DNA of 64,000 nt, taken from the NCBI GenBank assembly GCA_041396845.1, contig JAWKXU010000004.1, positions 62,001-126,000 on the forward strand, given 5' to 3'. Shown piece after piece: positions 42,440-52,976 of this stretch. The translations under genes and the position numbers were made by a program. The DNA comes from JAWKXU01 sp020446465 (GTDB taxonomy: Bacteria; Pseudomonadota; Alphaproteobacteria; Sphingomonadales; Sphingomonadaceae). The notes under the pieces are model-generated. The model ran no database searches. It was not told the DNA's origin and was given only the letters and a program-made list of their open reading frames with translations. Numbering within the stretch: the stretch's first letter is position 1; each line of letters begins with the position of its first letter.

Positions 42440-43392
42440 CAACTGTCCTGACGGGCCGGTTTTGCTTTCCGCGCCAACTTCGCCTCGCGGGCGGCGCGCA
42501 TTTCGGCAAAGTCCTCACCCGCATGATAGCTGGATCGCGTCAGCGGGCTGGATGCAACCTGAAGGAAGCCCTTGGCGCGCGCAATCGCCCCATAGGCATC
42601 AAAAGTTTGCGGTGTTACGAACTCGGCCACCTCGATATGGCGTTCCGTCGGTCGAAGATATTGTCCCATCGTCAGGAAATCGACTTCGGCAGAGCGCATG
42701 TCATCCATCACCTGATGCACTTCGAGCCGTTGTTCACCCAGGCCCAGCATGACGCCCGACTTTGTGAAAACAAGCGGATTGTGGCGCTTCACTTCCTCCA
42801 GCAGGCGCAAGGACGCATAATAACGCGCACCGGGCCGGACCGTGGGATAGAGCCGCGGCACGGTTTCCAGATTGTGATTATAGACGTCGGGTCCGGCCTC
42901 GACGATTCGCTCCACGGCTTCGCGCATTTTGCCGCGGAAATCCGGCGTCAGGATTTCGATTGTCGTTTGCGGTGTATTGCGGCGCAGCGCCTCTATCACC
43001 TTGACGAAGTGCCCTGCCCCACCATCGGGCAGATCGTCGCGATCAACTGAGGTCACGACAATGTGTTCCAGCCCCAGTTCGGCGGCTGCGGTGGCGACGT
43101 TTTCCGGCTCCATCGCATCCACCGGGCGCGGCATCCCCGTCTTGACGTTGCAGAATGAACACGCCCGCGTACACACATCGCCAAGTATCATCACCGTGGC
43201 GTGTTTTTTCGTCCAGCACTCCCCGATATTCGGACAGGCTGCTTCCTCGCAAACCGTGTTCAACCCCAGCTTGCGCATCAGGTCACGGGTGCCAAGATAA
43301 CCGGGGCTTGTGGGCGCCTTGACCCGGATCCAGTCTGGTTTGCGCGGGTGCGGGCTGCGTTGCTTGGGCGTAAGGTCGTTCATAGGGGCCAT
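42439..43392 (-). CDS. lipA: Lipoyl synthase
   Basis: This radical-SAM enzyme inserts two sulfurs into octanoyl groups on lipoyl domains, such as those of PdhB and PdhC in this window. The 317 residues carry the auxiliary-cluster motif CEEAACPNIGEC, the radical-SAM motif CTRACSFC, and LGLGE in the C-terminal half. The tail ARKAKPARQDS is lysine-rich. Two in-frame ATGs (43392 and 43383) are possible; I kept the first. The gene is followed by the COQ10-like gene with a 1-base overlap. Confidence 0.95.
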   Translation of the reverse strand: MAPMNDLTPKQRSPHPRKPDWIRVKAPTSPGYLGTRDLMRKLGLNTVCEEAACPNIGECWTKKHATVMILGDVCTRACSFCNVKTGMPRPVDAMEPENVATAAAELGLEHIVVTSVDRDDLPDGGAGHFVKVIEALRRNTPQTTIEILTPDFRGKMREAVERIVEAGPDVYNHNLETVPRLYPTVRPGARYYASLRLLEEVKRHNPLVFTKSGVMLGLGEQRLEVHQVMDDMRSAEVDFLTMGQYLRPTERHIEVAEFVTPQTFDAYGAIARAKGFLQVASSPLTRSSYHAGEDFAEMRAAREAKLARKAKPARQDS

Positions 43393-43447
43393 CTAGGGAC
43401 AAAATCAGCCTCTTGCCAGTGGCATCGACTCAAGGCATTGCAAATCC

Positions 43448-44098
43448 ATGACAGACCATTCTGCCGAACTCGACCACCTCCTTGAAGGATATCATCGTTT
43501 CCGGGATGCGCGTTGGCATCCGGAACGGGACCGCTGGGAAAGATTGCGCGAAGGCCAGGAACCCCGCGTCATGGTTATTGCCTGTTCGGACAGTCGGGTT
43601 GATCCGGCCCAGATTTTCGATGTCGATCCGGGCGAAATTTTCGTTGTCCGCAATGTTGCGGCGATGGTTCCTCCGTTTGAAACCTCGCCGGGCCTTCATG
43701 GCGTTTCGGCTGCGCTGGAATTTGCCGTGCAGGTTCTCAAAGTGCGGGAAATCATGGTGATGGGCCACGGCATGTGCGGCGGGTGCAAGGCGGCGCTCAC
43801 ACAGGAACTGCACGGCTCTGAGCCGGGCGAAGGCGGGTTCATTGCCGATTGGATTGGCCTGCTGGATGATGCGCGCAGCGAAGTCGTGGCTGAGCATGGA
43901 ACGCATGGGCGCAATGCCGAACGCGCCATGGAGCTGGCCGGTGTGCGCGCCAGCATCACCAACTTGCGGACTTTCCCGTGCATCCGCAGCAAAGAGCGTT
44001 CCGGCGAACTGACCCTGCGAGGCGCTTTCTTTGCGATCAGCGATGGCGTCCTGCACTTGCTCGACCCGCAAACTGGTGCGTTCCACCCGGCGCCCTGA
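43448..44098 (+). CDS. Beta-class carbonic anhydrase
   Basis: This zinc enzyme interconverts CO2 and bicarbonate. The 216 residues contain the beta-class ligands: the cysteine and Asp/Arg dyad in ACSDSRVDP, and the later His and Cys in MGHGMCGGC. VRNVAAMVPP follows the first motif as expected. There is no signal peptide, so it is cytosolic. It is divergent from lipA (56 bases between starts) and is followed by a NYN-domain gene after 55 bases. Confidence 0.92.
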   Translation: MTDHSAELDHLLEGYHRFRDARWHPERDRWERLREGQEPRVMVIACSDSRVDPAQIFDVDPGEIFVVRNVAAMVPPFETSPGLHGVSAALEFAVQVLKVREIMVMGHGMCGGCKAALTQELHGSEPGEGGFIADWIGLLDDARSEVVAEHGTHGRNAERAMELAGVRASITNLRTFPCIRSKERSGELTLRGAFFAISDGVLHLLDPQTGAFHPAP

Positions 44099-44153
44099 GG
44101 GTCCAGGCATCAGTGCTTGCGAAAAGCGGCTGCGCTTGCAACAACGCAGGCGT

Positions 44154-44882
44154 ATGGACCAATCGCAAGTAGCCAATATCGCTCTTTTGATCGACGCCGA
44201 TAATGCGCGGGCCGACGGCATTGACCCTGTCCTGACCGTTCTGGCGGAGCTTGGGCAAGTCAATATCCGCCGTGCTTATGGAAACTGGCGAAAAACATCG
44301 CTGAAAGGCTGGGCTGACCGCATCCATCGCTATGGCATAGAGCCGCAACAGCAATTCGACCTGACCAAGGGCAAAAACGCCACTGACATGAAGATGACAG
44401 TGGACGCGATGGACCTCCTTTATACCGACAGGGTTCAGGGTTTTGGCATTATGAGTTCGGACAGTGATTTCATGCCGCTCGCCATGCGAATCCGTCAATC
44501 GGGCTACCCGGTCTATGGATTCGGGCGCGCCCAAACCCCTGAAGGTTTCCGCGAGGCTTGCACCCGATTTATTGATGTTGACGCACTGATCGACGCTGAA
44601 AACAAGAGTCACAAATTGGCAAAGGCCCGCAGCGAGCCGGGTGGTGCATCGCCCATCGACGACGCTTTAATGGAATTGCTGGTGGATGCCTACAATGCCA
44701 GCAAACGCGATGAAAAAGGTTTCGCCAAACTTTCCGAAGTCGGGCAGCGGGCGGGCAACCGATCCAGTTTTGACACGCGCAATTATGGCTTTGCGCGGCT
44801 GATTGACCTGATCGAAGCTATTCCAAACTTTGCGCTTGAACGGCGCGAGGGTGGACAAATCTGGATGAAGCGCCTGCGCTAG
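44154..44882 (+). CDS. NYN-domain (LabA-like) protein with C-terminal LOTUS/OST-HTH domain
   Basis: The 242-residue protein has a NYN/PIN-like nuclease domain with acidic residues in ALLIDADNA, KNATDMKMTVDAMDLLY and MSSDSDFMPLA, enough for metal binding. The C-terminal 75 residues (DDALMELLVDAYNASKRD, FDTRNYGFARL, WMKRLR) match a LOTUS/OST-HTH domain that binds RNA, in some cases G-quadruplex RNA. An RNA-processing role is a family-based inference. The ATG at 44154 starts directly at the nuclease domain. The gene is followed by two intergenic hairpins. Confidence 0.85.
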   Translation: MDQSQVANIALLIDADNARADGIDPVLTVLAELGQVNIRRAYGNWRKTSLKGWADRIHRYGIEPQQQFDLTKGKNATDMKMTVDAMDLLYTDRVQGFGIMSSDSDFMPLAMRIRQSGYPVYGFGRAQTPEGFREACTRFIDVDALIDAENKSHKLAKARSEPGGASPIDDALMELLVDAYNASKRDEKGFAKLSEVGQRAGNRSSFDTRNYGFARLIDLIEAIPNFALERREGGQIWMKRLR

Positions 44883-44883
44883 A

Positions 44884-44983
44884 GCATTTCGAGAAAAAGC
44901 TGATAGACTTTTTCGGCCAGGAAATGCGACAAATCAAAAGTCTATAGCGTTTCTGGCGATTCATCGTTTTCACGAAACGCTAT
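44884..44983. repeat. Two adjacent intergenic hairpins (REP-like element)
   Basis: Hairpin 1: GCATTTC (44884-44890) pairs with GAAATGC (44921-44927), and inside it GAAAAAG (44893-44899) pairs with CTTTTTC (44908-44914). Hairpin 2: ATAGCGTTTC (44944-44953) pairs perfectly with GAAACGCTAT (44974-44983). The two outer arms are alike (GCATTTC and GCGTTTC). Similar AGAGC(A/G)TTTC elements are, as I recall, scattered in alphaproteobacterial genomes. It may act as transcript end, transcript stabiliser or mobile-derived repeat. Confidence 0.6.
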
Positions 44984-45024
44984 GAGGCGCCAGCTCCACA
45001 ACCCGGCCTTTTTACAGCCAGTCG

Positions 45025-45061
45025 ATAAAAAGAGGGCGGCCCCGCCATGCGGAACCGCCCT
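45025..45061 (-). terminator. Rho-independent terminator of the secreted repeat protein gene
   Basis: On the minus strand, AGGGCGG pairs with CCGCCCT (45055-45061 and 45033-45039) around a 15-base loop, and is followed by a TCTTTTTAT run. It lies 31 bases past the stop at 45093. Confidence 0.75.
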
Positions 45062-45092
45062 TCTCTTCTCAGGCTCTATGAAGCCTTGATCG

Positions 45093-46415
45093 TTACTGCG
45101 TCGCCGCAGGTGCAGGTGCGGCCGCCGGCTTTGTCTTGTTCTGGACGAGAACCTGCCAAAGTTGTGCCATTGGCTGACGTGGACCAGTGACCTTGGCAAA
45201 ACTTGCCGCAGCATCAGAATACTTGCCCTGATCGAACTGCGCGATGCCGAGACGCGTCTGAACCAGGTTCGCATCGACGCCTGGCTTGGTCAGCGCCGCA
45301 GCGTAAAGCTGTTCAGCCTGTGCAGCTTCGCCATAGTTGAGGAAGCCATCACCCAGCGCCTGCGCGCTTTTGGCTGAGCCGGCCATTGCGGATTTCACTG
45401 AACCGGCGAGCGATGCCTTGTCGGAACTGATACGGCCCGATGCATTGGTTTTTGCTTCTGTTGCCCAGGTATCGGAAGAGGAGAGAGCGCCTGCCGCCAT
45501 ACCTTCATTGATGACGCGGACAACTTCACCCGGATAGCGACGCGGATCAGCCGTTTCGACATATTCGCGATATTCGCGCTTCACATATTCAGGCTTGTTA
45601 TCAAGCGCGCCCGAACGATCCATCAGGCGGAAAAGATCAAGCGTGGCATCCGGGTCGAGATTACCCATCGAACGCGCGATCTGGGTCGCGGTCAGCCAGT
45701 TGAAATTGCTCGGATAGCTGTGGACCAGCATACCGGAAAAAGCATTGGCCTGGGGTGCCAGCTTGCTGTTGAAGGCAACAACGGTCGCACGGTTGAGCCA
45801 TGCTTCGGGAACGACTTTTCCAGCAGCCTGCGCAGCTTCGATTTGCTGCCGCGCTACGGACAGTCCTTCGGCAGCATTCCCGCCCTTGCCGTAAGATTCG
45901 ATCAACAGCGGGACGAGTTGTTCTTCCGTGATTCCGCCTTTCGCTGCTGCAGTCAGCGCAGTGCCAGCCGTGGCGTAGTCGCCCGACGCATATGCGAAAT
46001 TGCCAAGGTAGAACTGGAACTGGGGCACCTGCTCAGGTTTCAGTTCACCACTGTCCAGCATCATCTTCACGCCGCGGGCGCGCAAAGCCATGTCACCCGC
46101 CATACCGGCAAGCTGCTGACCAAAATTGCCTGCGATCAACTGGTCGGCTGGGGTCGATGCCGCAGCCATGACTTTTTCGACTTCGGGAATTAGCGCCTTG
46201 GCTTTCGCAGTGACGTCAGCGCCGTCCTTCTGCTCCTTTGAAAGGGACTCGATCTGCTTCTGGAACGGGCCTGCCGCAGCGACGAACTCCTTGGAGTTGC
46301 CGCCCTTCTTGGCATAAGCCGGGGCCGTGCCCACGCCCATGCCAGTCACGGCAACAGCCGCAGCCAGCGCCATGGCAAGAGTGCTGCCAGTCCGGAACCG
46401 GAAAATACCTTTCAT
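45093..46415 (-). CDS. Secreted TPR-like repeat protein of unknown function
   Basis: The 440-residue product has a signal peptide (about 1-35, ending APAYAKK) and a mature part rich in alanine and short helices. Repeated pairs such as FYLGNFAYASGDYATAGTALTAAA and the C-terminal LGIAQFDQGKYSDAAASFAKV look like tetratricopeptide repeats. It ends in a Pro/Ala tail. A strong AGGAGAG ribosome site precedes the ATG at 46415, which rules out the longer frame. A terminator follows, so it is probably a single-gene transcript. It is likely periplasmic; its partner is unknown. Confidence 0.75.
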   Translation of the reverse strand: MKGIFRFRTGSTLAMALAAAVAVTGMGVGTAPAYAKKGGNSKEFVAAAGPFQKQIESLSKEQKDGADVTAKAKALIPEVEKVMAAASTPADQLIAGNFGQQLAGMAGDMALRARGVKMMLDSGELKPEQVPQFQFYLGNFAYASGDYATAGTALTAAAKGGITEEQLVPLLIESYGKGGNAAEGLSVARQQIEAAQAAGKVVPEAWLNRATVVAFNSKLAPQANAFSGMLVHSYPSNFNWLTATQIARSMGNLDPDATLDLFRLMDRSGALDNKPEYVKREYREYVETADPRRYPGEVVRVINEGMAAGALSSSDTWATEAKTNASGRISSDKASLAGSVKSAMAGSAKSAQALGDGFLNYGEAAQAEQLYAAALTKPGVDANLVQTRLGIAQFDQGKYSDAAASFAKVTGPRQPMAQLWQVLVQNKTKPAAAPAPAATQ

Positions 46416-46731
46416 CAAAAACTCTCCTGTATGGGTCGCAAGACGACCTTCCTGAAACCTTGCGCAAAGCGCCATGGCCCCGCTAGTGCCGGGAAACGCC
46501 TTGTTTTGCAACTGTCACTGTTATGGCTATGGCGTGCTGAACGGTGATTGAATGAGCAAATCAGCATACCTGATGCCAGCGCCCGCAGCGCGCATCGCAT
46601 CCGTTATGTGCACCAGTGCGTGTAAGTGTGGAAAAACGCAGCACTGACCGTGCCATTGCTGGCCTAAACCTTGCCCATCCCCTAGGCCGGATGGACCGCA
46701 GGACTGAACAAGACAAGAGCATAGATCCAAC
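46416..46731. other. Divergent intergenic region between the repeat protein gene and gyrA
   Basis: These 316 bases separate two divergent starts and should hold both promoters. I see no gene, no clear -10/-35 pair and no marked palindrome. GyrA has no strong ribosome site here. Confidence 0.5.
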
Positions 46732-49521
<2,790 letters not shown>

Positions 49522-49530
49522 TAGCAGGCT

Positions 49531-49559
49531 GGCAACGCGGGGACCGACCCGGCGTTGTC
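49531..49559. terminator. Hairpin between gyrA and the YhhN gene
   Basis: CAACGC (49533-49538) pairs with GCGTTG (49552-49557) in the 40-base gap between two convergent genes, and G-rich/C-rich bases inside extend it. No T run is present. It is a candidate bidirectional transcript end. Confidence 0.4.
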
Positions 49560-49561
49560 AG

Positions 49562-50203
49562 TCAGGCACGGTGTTCGCGCTTCAACTGCTGGATCGTTCC
49601 CGTGCATATGAGGAACTGGCCGATGAAATAGAGCGGCCAGCCCAGCCACCAGGCAAAAACGCCAGCGGACATGGATGCCGCACCCAGTAATCCGGCTGCG
49701 ACTATCAAGACCGCACCAGTCCCCACACGGTATCGCGGAAAGCGGCTCATCCAGGCGGCGCCTGCCATCGCGCCCAGCGTCAGTCCGTAAATCGCCGCTT
49801 GCATATTGCCGCCTGACAGCAACCAGAACAGCAGCGGTGTCATGACAAGCAGGGCAACCGCAGCACCTTTCTGGCTGCTAGTCGGCTTGCGACGAGGGTT
49901 TCGCAAGAACAGGCCGAGGTAAAGCACCAAGCCAAGGAACGCGAGCAACAGCGCCGGATAGGGCCAGACCTGCCCCGCAGCATCGCCGAGTGCGAAACAG
50001 ACAAGCGCAAACCCCAGCCAGCGGGCATCAACGCCGTGGTGACGCAGGAAAGCATATAGCGCGAGGCACGCTACGCCCGCGCCCTTCAGCAGCATCAGCC
50101 ATATCCCGCCCAACGCACTGTCACGCAGCAGAAAGTATGTGAGCGCCAGTGTAATTGCAGAGAGCAGGAAGGGTCTGTGTTCGATAAGGGCGCGCTTTGG
50201 CAT
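49562..50203 (-). CDS. YhhN/TMEM86-family membrane protein (lysoplasmalogenase-like)
   Basis: The 213-residue protein is almost all membrane segments (about eight; for example ALVCFALGDAAGQVWPYPALL and GAAVALLVMTPLLFWLLS). The pattern, with FALGDAAG and a late FIGQFLI segment, fits the YhhN family, whose animal member TMEM86B hydrolyses lysoplasmalogen. Bacterial function is not settled. I used the ATG at 50203; the frame extends 58 codons upstream but that part overlaps the divergent trmFO start and is not membrane-like. Confidence 0.75.
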   Translation of the reverse strand: MPKRALIEHRPFLLSAITLALTYFLLRDSALGGIWLMLLKGAGVACLALYAFLRHHGVDARWLGFALVCFALGDAAGQVWPYPALLLAFLGLVLYLGLFLRNPRRKPTSSQKGAAVALLVMTPLLFWLLSGGNMQAAIYGLTLGAMAGAAWMSRFPRYRVGTGAVLIVAAGLLGAASMSAGVFAWWLGWPLYFIGQFLICTGTIQQLKREHRA

Positions 50204-50248
50204 GGCCCTTCTCTTGACCCGAACGGTTGAGAGTAGCAAGCGCGCAGT

Positions 50249-51601
50249 ATGACCCACGACGTCCATATCATCGGCGGCGGCCTCGCCGGAAGTGAAGCTG
50301 CATGGCAACTCGCGCGGCGGGGGCTGAAAGTCCGCCTGTCCGAAATGCGCGGGTCCGGCCCCACGACCGACGCGCACCAGACAGATGGTCTGGCTGAGCT
50401 TGTCTGCTCAAATTCGTTCAGGTCCGACGACAGTGACCGAAATGCCGTCGGGCTGCTGCACGATGAAATGCGGCGGCTGGATTCGCTGGTGATGGCCGCA
50501 GCAGCCAAGGCGCAAGTGCCGGCCGGTTCTGCACTGGCTGTGGACCGTGAAGTATTCTCGGCAGAAGTGGAATCCGCCCTTCGCGCCCTGCCCAATGTGG
50601 AAATTGTGCGCGAACGAGTGGATGCCCTGCCCCTTTCGGGAAGCACGATCATCGCCACCGGACCGCTTACCGCCGCCGCGCTGGCCGAAAGCGTATTGGC
50701 CGCGACAGGCGAAGATGCTCTTGCCTTCTTCGATGCTATTGCCCCCATCGTCCATCGCGACAGTATCGATATGGATGTGTGCTGGATGGCGTCACGCTGG
50801 GACAAAGGGGAAACGAAGGACTATATCAACTGTCCCATGGACAAGGATCAGTATCTTTCCTTCCATCGCGGCCTGATCGAAGGTGAAAAAACGAGCTTCA
50901 AGGAGTGGGAAGCCAGCACCCCGTATTTCGATGGTTGTATGCCGATTGAAGTGATGGCCGAACGTGGCACAGACACTCTGCGTTTTGGCCCGATGAAGCC
51001 TGTCGGCCTTGATAATCCTCACACGGCCACGCCTGAATTTCCCAAGGGGCGCTGGCCTTATGCGGTGGTGCAGCTGCGGCAGGATAACAAGCTTGGCACC
51101 TTGTGGAACATGGTGGGATTCCAGACGAAACTGAAACACGCCGAACAGGTGCGTTTGTTCCGCACCATTCCGGGGCTGGAGAACGCACAGTTCGCGCGTC
51201 TGGGCGGGCTGCACCGCAACACGTTCATCAATTCGCCACGGGTGCTGGATCGCCAATTGCGGCTACAGAGCGCACCACATATTCGCTTTGCGGGCCAGAT
51301 TACCGGCTGCGAAGGCTATGTGGAAAGCGCCGCAGTCGGCCTGATGGTCGGCCTGATGACCGCGACAGAACTGGCCGGGCAACCGTGGCAGGCACCTCCG
51401 CGCACAACTGCGCTGGGCGCGCTTTTGTCGCACATCACAGGCGATGCCGATGCCGACAGCTTTCAGCCCATGAATGTGAACTTCGGCCTGTTTCCGCCGC
51501 TTCACAATGTGAAGAAGAAATCGCGCAAGGAAGCCTATACTGCAAGGGCCAAGGCGGACCTCGGCCAGTGGCTACCGCAGGTGGAGCAGGTTCCCGCCTG
51601 A
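50249..51601 (+). CDS. trmFO: Folate-dependent tRNA (uracil-54-C5) methyltransferase
   Basis: This FAD/folate enzyme makes ribothymidine-54 in tRNA using methylene-tetrahydrofolate. The 450 residues open with the FAD motif IGGGLAGSEAAWQLA and the family-specific LVCSNSFRSDD, followed by SALAVDRE and the internal TGPLT and EGYVESAAVGLM blocks. It replaces SAM-dependent TrmA in this lineage. It is divergent from the YhhN gene (45 bases between starts) and meets the EF-hand gene convergently. Confidence 0.94.
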   Translation: MTHDVHIIGGGLAGSEAAWQLARRGLKVRLSEMRGSGPTTDAHQTDGLAELVCSNSFRSDDSDRNAVGLLHDEMRRLDSLVMAAAAKAQVPAGSALAVDREVFSAEVESALRALPNVEIVRERVDALPLSGSTIIATGPLTAAALAESVLAATGEDALAFFDAIAPIVHRDSIDMDVCWMASRWDKGETKDYINCPMDKDQYLSFHRGLIEGEKTSFKEWEASTPYFDGCMPIEVMAERGTDTLRFGPMKPVGLDNPHTATPEFPKGRWPYAVVQLRQDNKLGTLWNMVGFQTKLKHAEQVRLFRTIPGLENAQFARLGGLHRNTFINSPRVLDRQLRLQSAPHIRFAGQITGCEGYVESAAVGLMVGLMTATELAGQPWQAPPRTTALGALLSHITGDADADSFQPMNVNFGLFPPLHNVKKKSRKEAYTARAKADLGQWLPQVEQVPA

Positions 51602-51615
51602 CCGGAACGGGTAAC

Positions 51616-51635
51616 GCCTGTCAGCAGCGACAGGC
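51616..51635. terminator. Hairpin at the trmFO/EF-hand gene junction
   Basis: GCCTGTC (51616-51622) pairs with GACAGGC (51629-51635) over a 6-base loop, with TTCTTT a few bases later on the plus strand. It overlaps the last codons of the convergent EF-hand gene and may end trmFO transcripts. Confidence 0.45.
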
Positions 51636-52085
51636 AGGCTTCTTTGTCCGCTTGGGGGCGGTCGTTGCAAACTCTTCAGGCGATAGTTCAAGGTTGCCGT
51701 CATGGTCTGCGGCCTTGAAGCGATTGGATGTTGCAACGGCCCATTCTTCAAATGTCAGCAGGTTGTTGCCATCAACGTCCAGCTTGCGGAACGTATCGGT
51801 GCGGCTTGCCATCATTTCATTGCGGGTGATGCGTAGATCGCGGTTGCGATCATAACGAAAGAAGCGACGCTGTTCGCGGGTCAGTTCAGTCGCCTCGGGC
51901 GGCGTGGGGCCTTCCATGTCGCCGGGGTCTGCAACCGGCAAATCTTCGGGATCTGGACGGATGTTCAGGTCTTCCGGTGCGGGCGGCGGCGCACCACGCT
52001 CCACCTCGGCCCTGCCCTGCCACCAGAACAGGCCAAGGCTGACCAGCGCCAGCGTGGCAAATGTCGCCAGAATTGTCCGCTTCAT
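51621..52085 (-). CDS. Membrane-anchored or secreted EF-hand protein
   Basis: The 154-residue protein has an N-terminal hydrophobic segment (about 4-22), a Pro/Glu-rich linker and at least three EF-hand loops: DRNRDLRITRNE, DVDGNNLLTFEE and DHDGNLELSPEE. These have the DxDxN/DG spacing of calcium-binding loops; the first is imperfect. It ends in the basic/cysteine tail KRTKKPACRC. It probably binds calcium in the periplasm. No partner is evident; the next minus-strand gene upstream is the squalene/phytoene-synthase-like gene, 37 bases away. Confidence 0.8.
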   Translation of the reverse strand: MKRTILATFATLALVSLGLFWWQGRAEVERGAPPPAPEDLNIRPDPEDLPVADPGDMEGPTPPEATELTREQRRFFRYDRNRDLRITRNEMMASRTDTFRKLDVDGNNLLTFEEWAVATSNRFKAADHDGNLELSPEEFATTAPKRTKKPACRC

Positions 52086-52122
52086 CCCTTGCCCCCAAAC
52101 TCTTGCGCGGCCTAACGCATTG

Positions 52123-52797
52123 TCAGCGCCCTGTCATGCCGATCCGCATGGCAACCATCATATCCACTGGCCCTGCCAGCAAGCTCACTCGCCCTTTGAC
52201 GATACTGCGCGCACCCAGGCCGGACAGAACGGCCAGAGGCCGCAACTGCCGTGGCAGGCGTTCAACAGGCAATACAATCGAGCGCGCGCGTGAGAGACAT
52301 GCAGTGCGCTCGTCCTTGTCACCAAGTCCGGCAGCCAGATCCGCAAATGCCCAGAGGCTGCCTGCCTTGTGCGCACTCTCTCCAGCGGCATCATTACAGC
52401 CGAGCAAATCCGCAAGCGCGGCAAAGGACGCCCCTCGCGCCATGGCCACACCTTCCAGAACGTTCTCCGGTGCCGGGGCTTCAACCAGCATCTCCTCCCA
52501 CGCATCGACAAGCCCGATCAATGCCGTCTCTCGCCCTTGCCAGGCATTCAACGCTGTGAGCAATGGATCGGGAGCCTTGGCTGCCAGCCCACCGCGCAAT
52601 GTATCCCGCCACCACGCGAGCCGCAGTTGAGCTGCAATCGGCTCACTTGTAGCAGAAAGCACACGCGCAAGCCGTTGATCAAGCGCCATAAGCGCGAGTG
52701 TAGGCACACGGGCCGCACGCGGGGCATAAGCAAGCGCAAGACGCTGCACAGTCGGCAAGGTTTCAGCCAGTTCCAGCAATGAAGATTCGTCAGTCAA
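52123..52797 (-). CDS. Squalene/phytoene synthase-like protein, probably non-catalytic
   Basis: The 224-residue all-helical protein resembles the squalene/phytoene synthase family: an N-terminal RLALAYAPRAARVPTLALMALDQRLARVL, then LRLAWWRDTLRGG and a helix with GASFAALADLLG. Synthases of this family need two Asp-rich DxxxD motifs; I can find neither (DQRLA and DLAAGLGDKDE do not fit). It is closer to the NDUFAF6 branch, which in mitochondria aids complex I assembly. I infer an assembly or lipid-binding role rather than isoprenoid synthesis. Confidence 0.65.
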   Translation of the reverse strand: MTDESSLLELAETLPTVQRLALAYAPRAARVPTLALMALDQRLARVLSATSEPIAAQLRLAWWRDTLRGGLAAKAPDPLLTALNAWQGRETALIGLVDAWEEMLVEAPAPENVLEGVAMARGASFAALADLLGCNDAAGESAHKAGSLWAFADLAAGLGDKDERTACLSRARSIVLPVERLPRQLRPLAVLSGLGARSIVKGRVSLLAGPVDMMVAMRIGMTGR

Positions 52798-52976
52798 GAG
52801 TGTCTCACAACAGCCGCGCTGCGCGACTATCGTCGCAACAATTCTGCTTTAAGCGCCACAGCGCACATATAAAATCCTCTGATCGCAACCTTTGCTTAAC
52901 CCTGTTTCTTCAAATGTCTGACACCTAACAGTTCTATCGCGTGGTCGTTATGAACCGCAATAACCAGGTGAACTCC

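Noticed and set aside
50204..50377. 58-codon upstream extension of the YhhN membrane protein
   Set aside because: It runs into the divergent trmFO coding start, has no membrane or domain character, and the internal ATG at 50203 begins the membrane protein properly.
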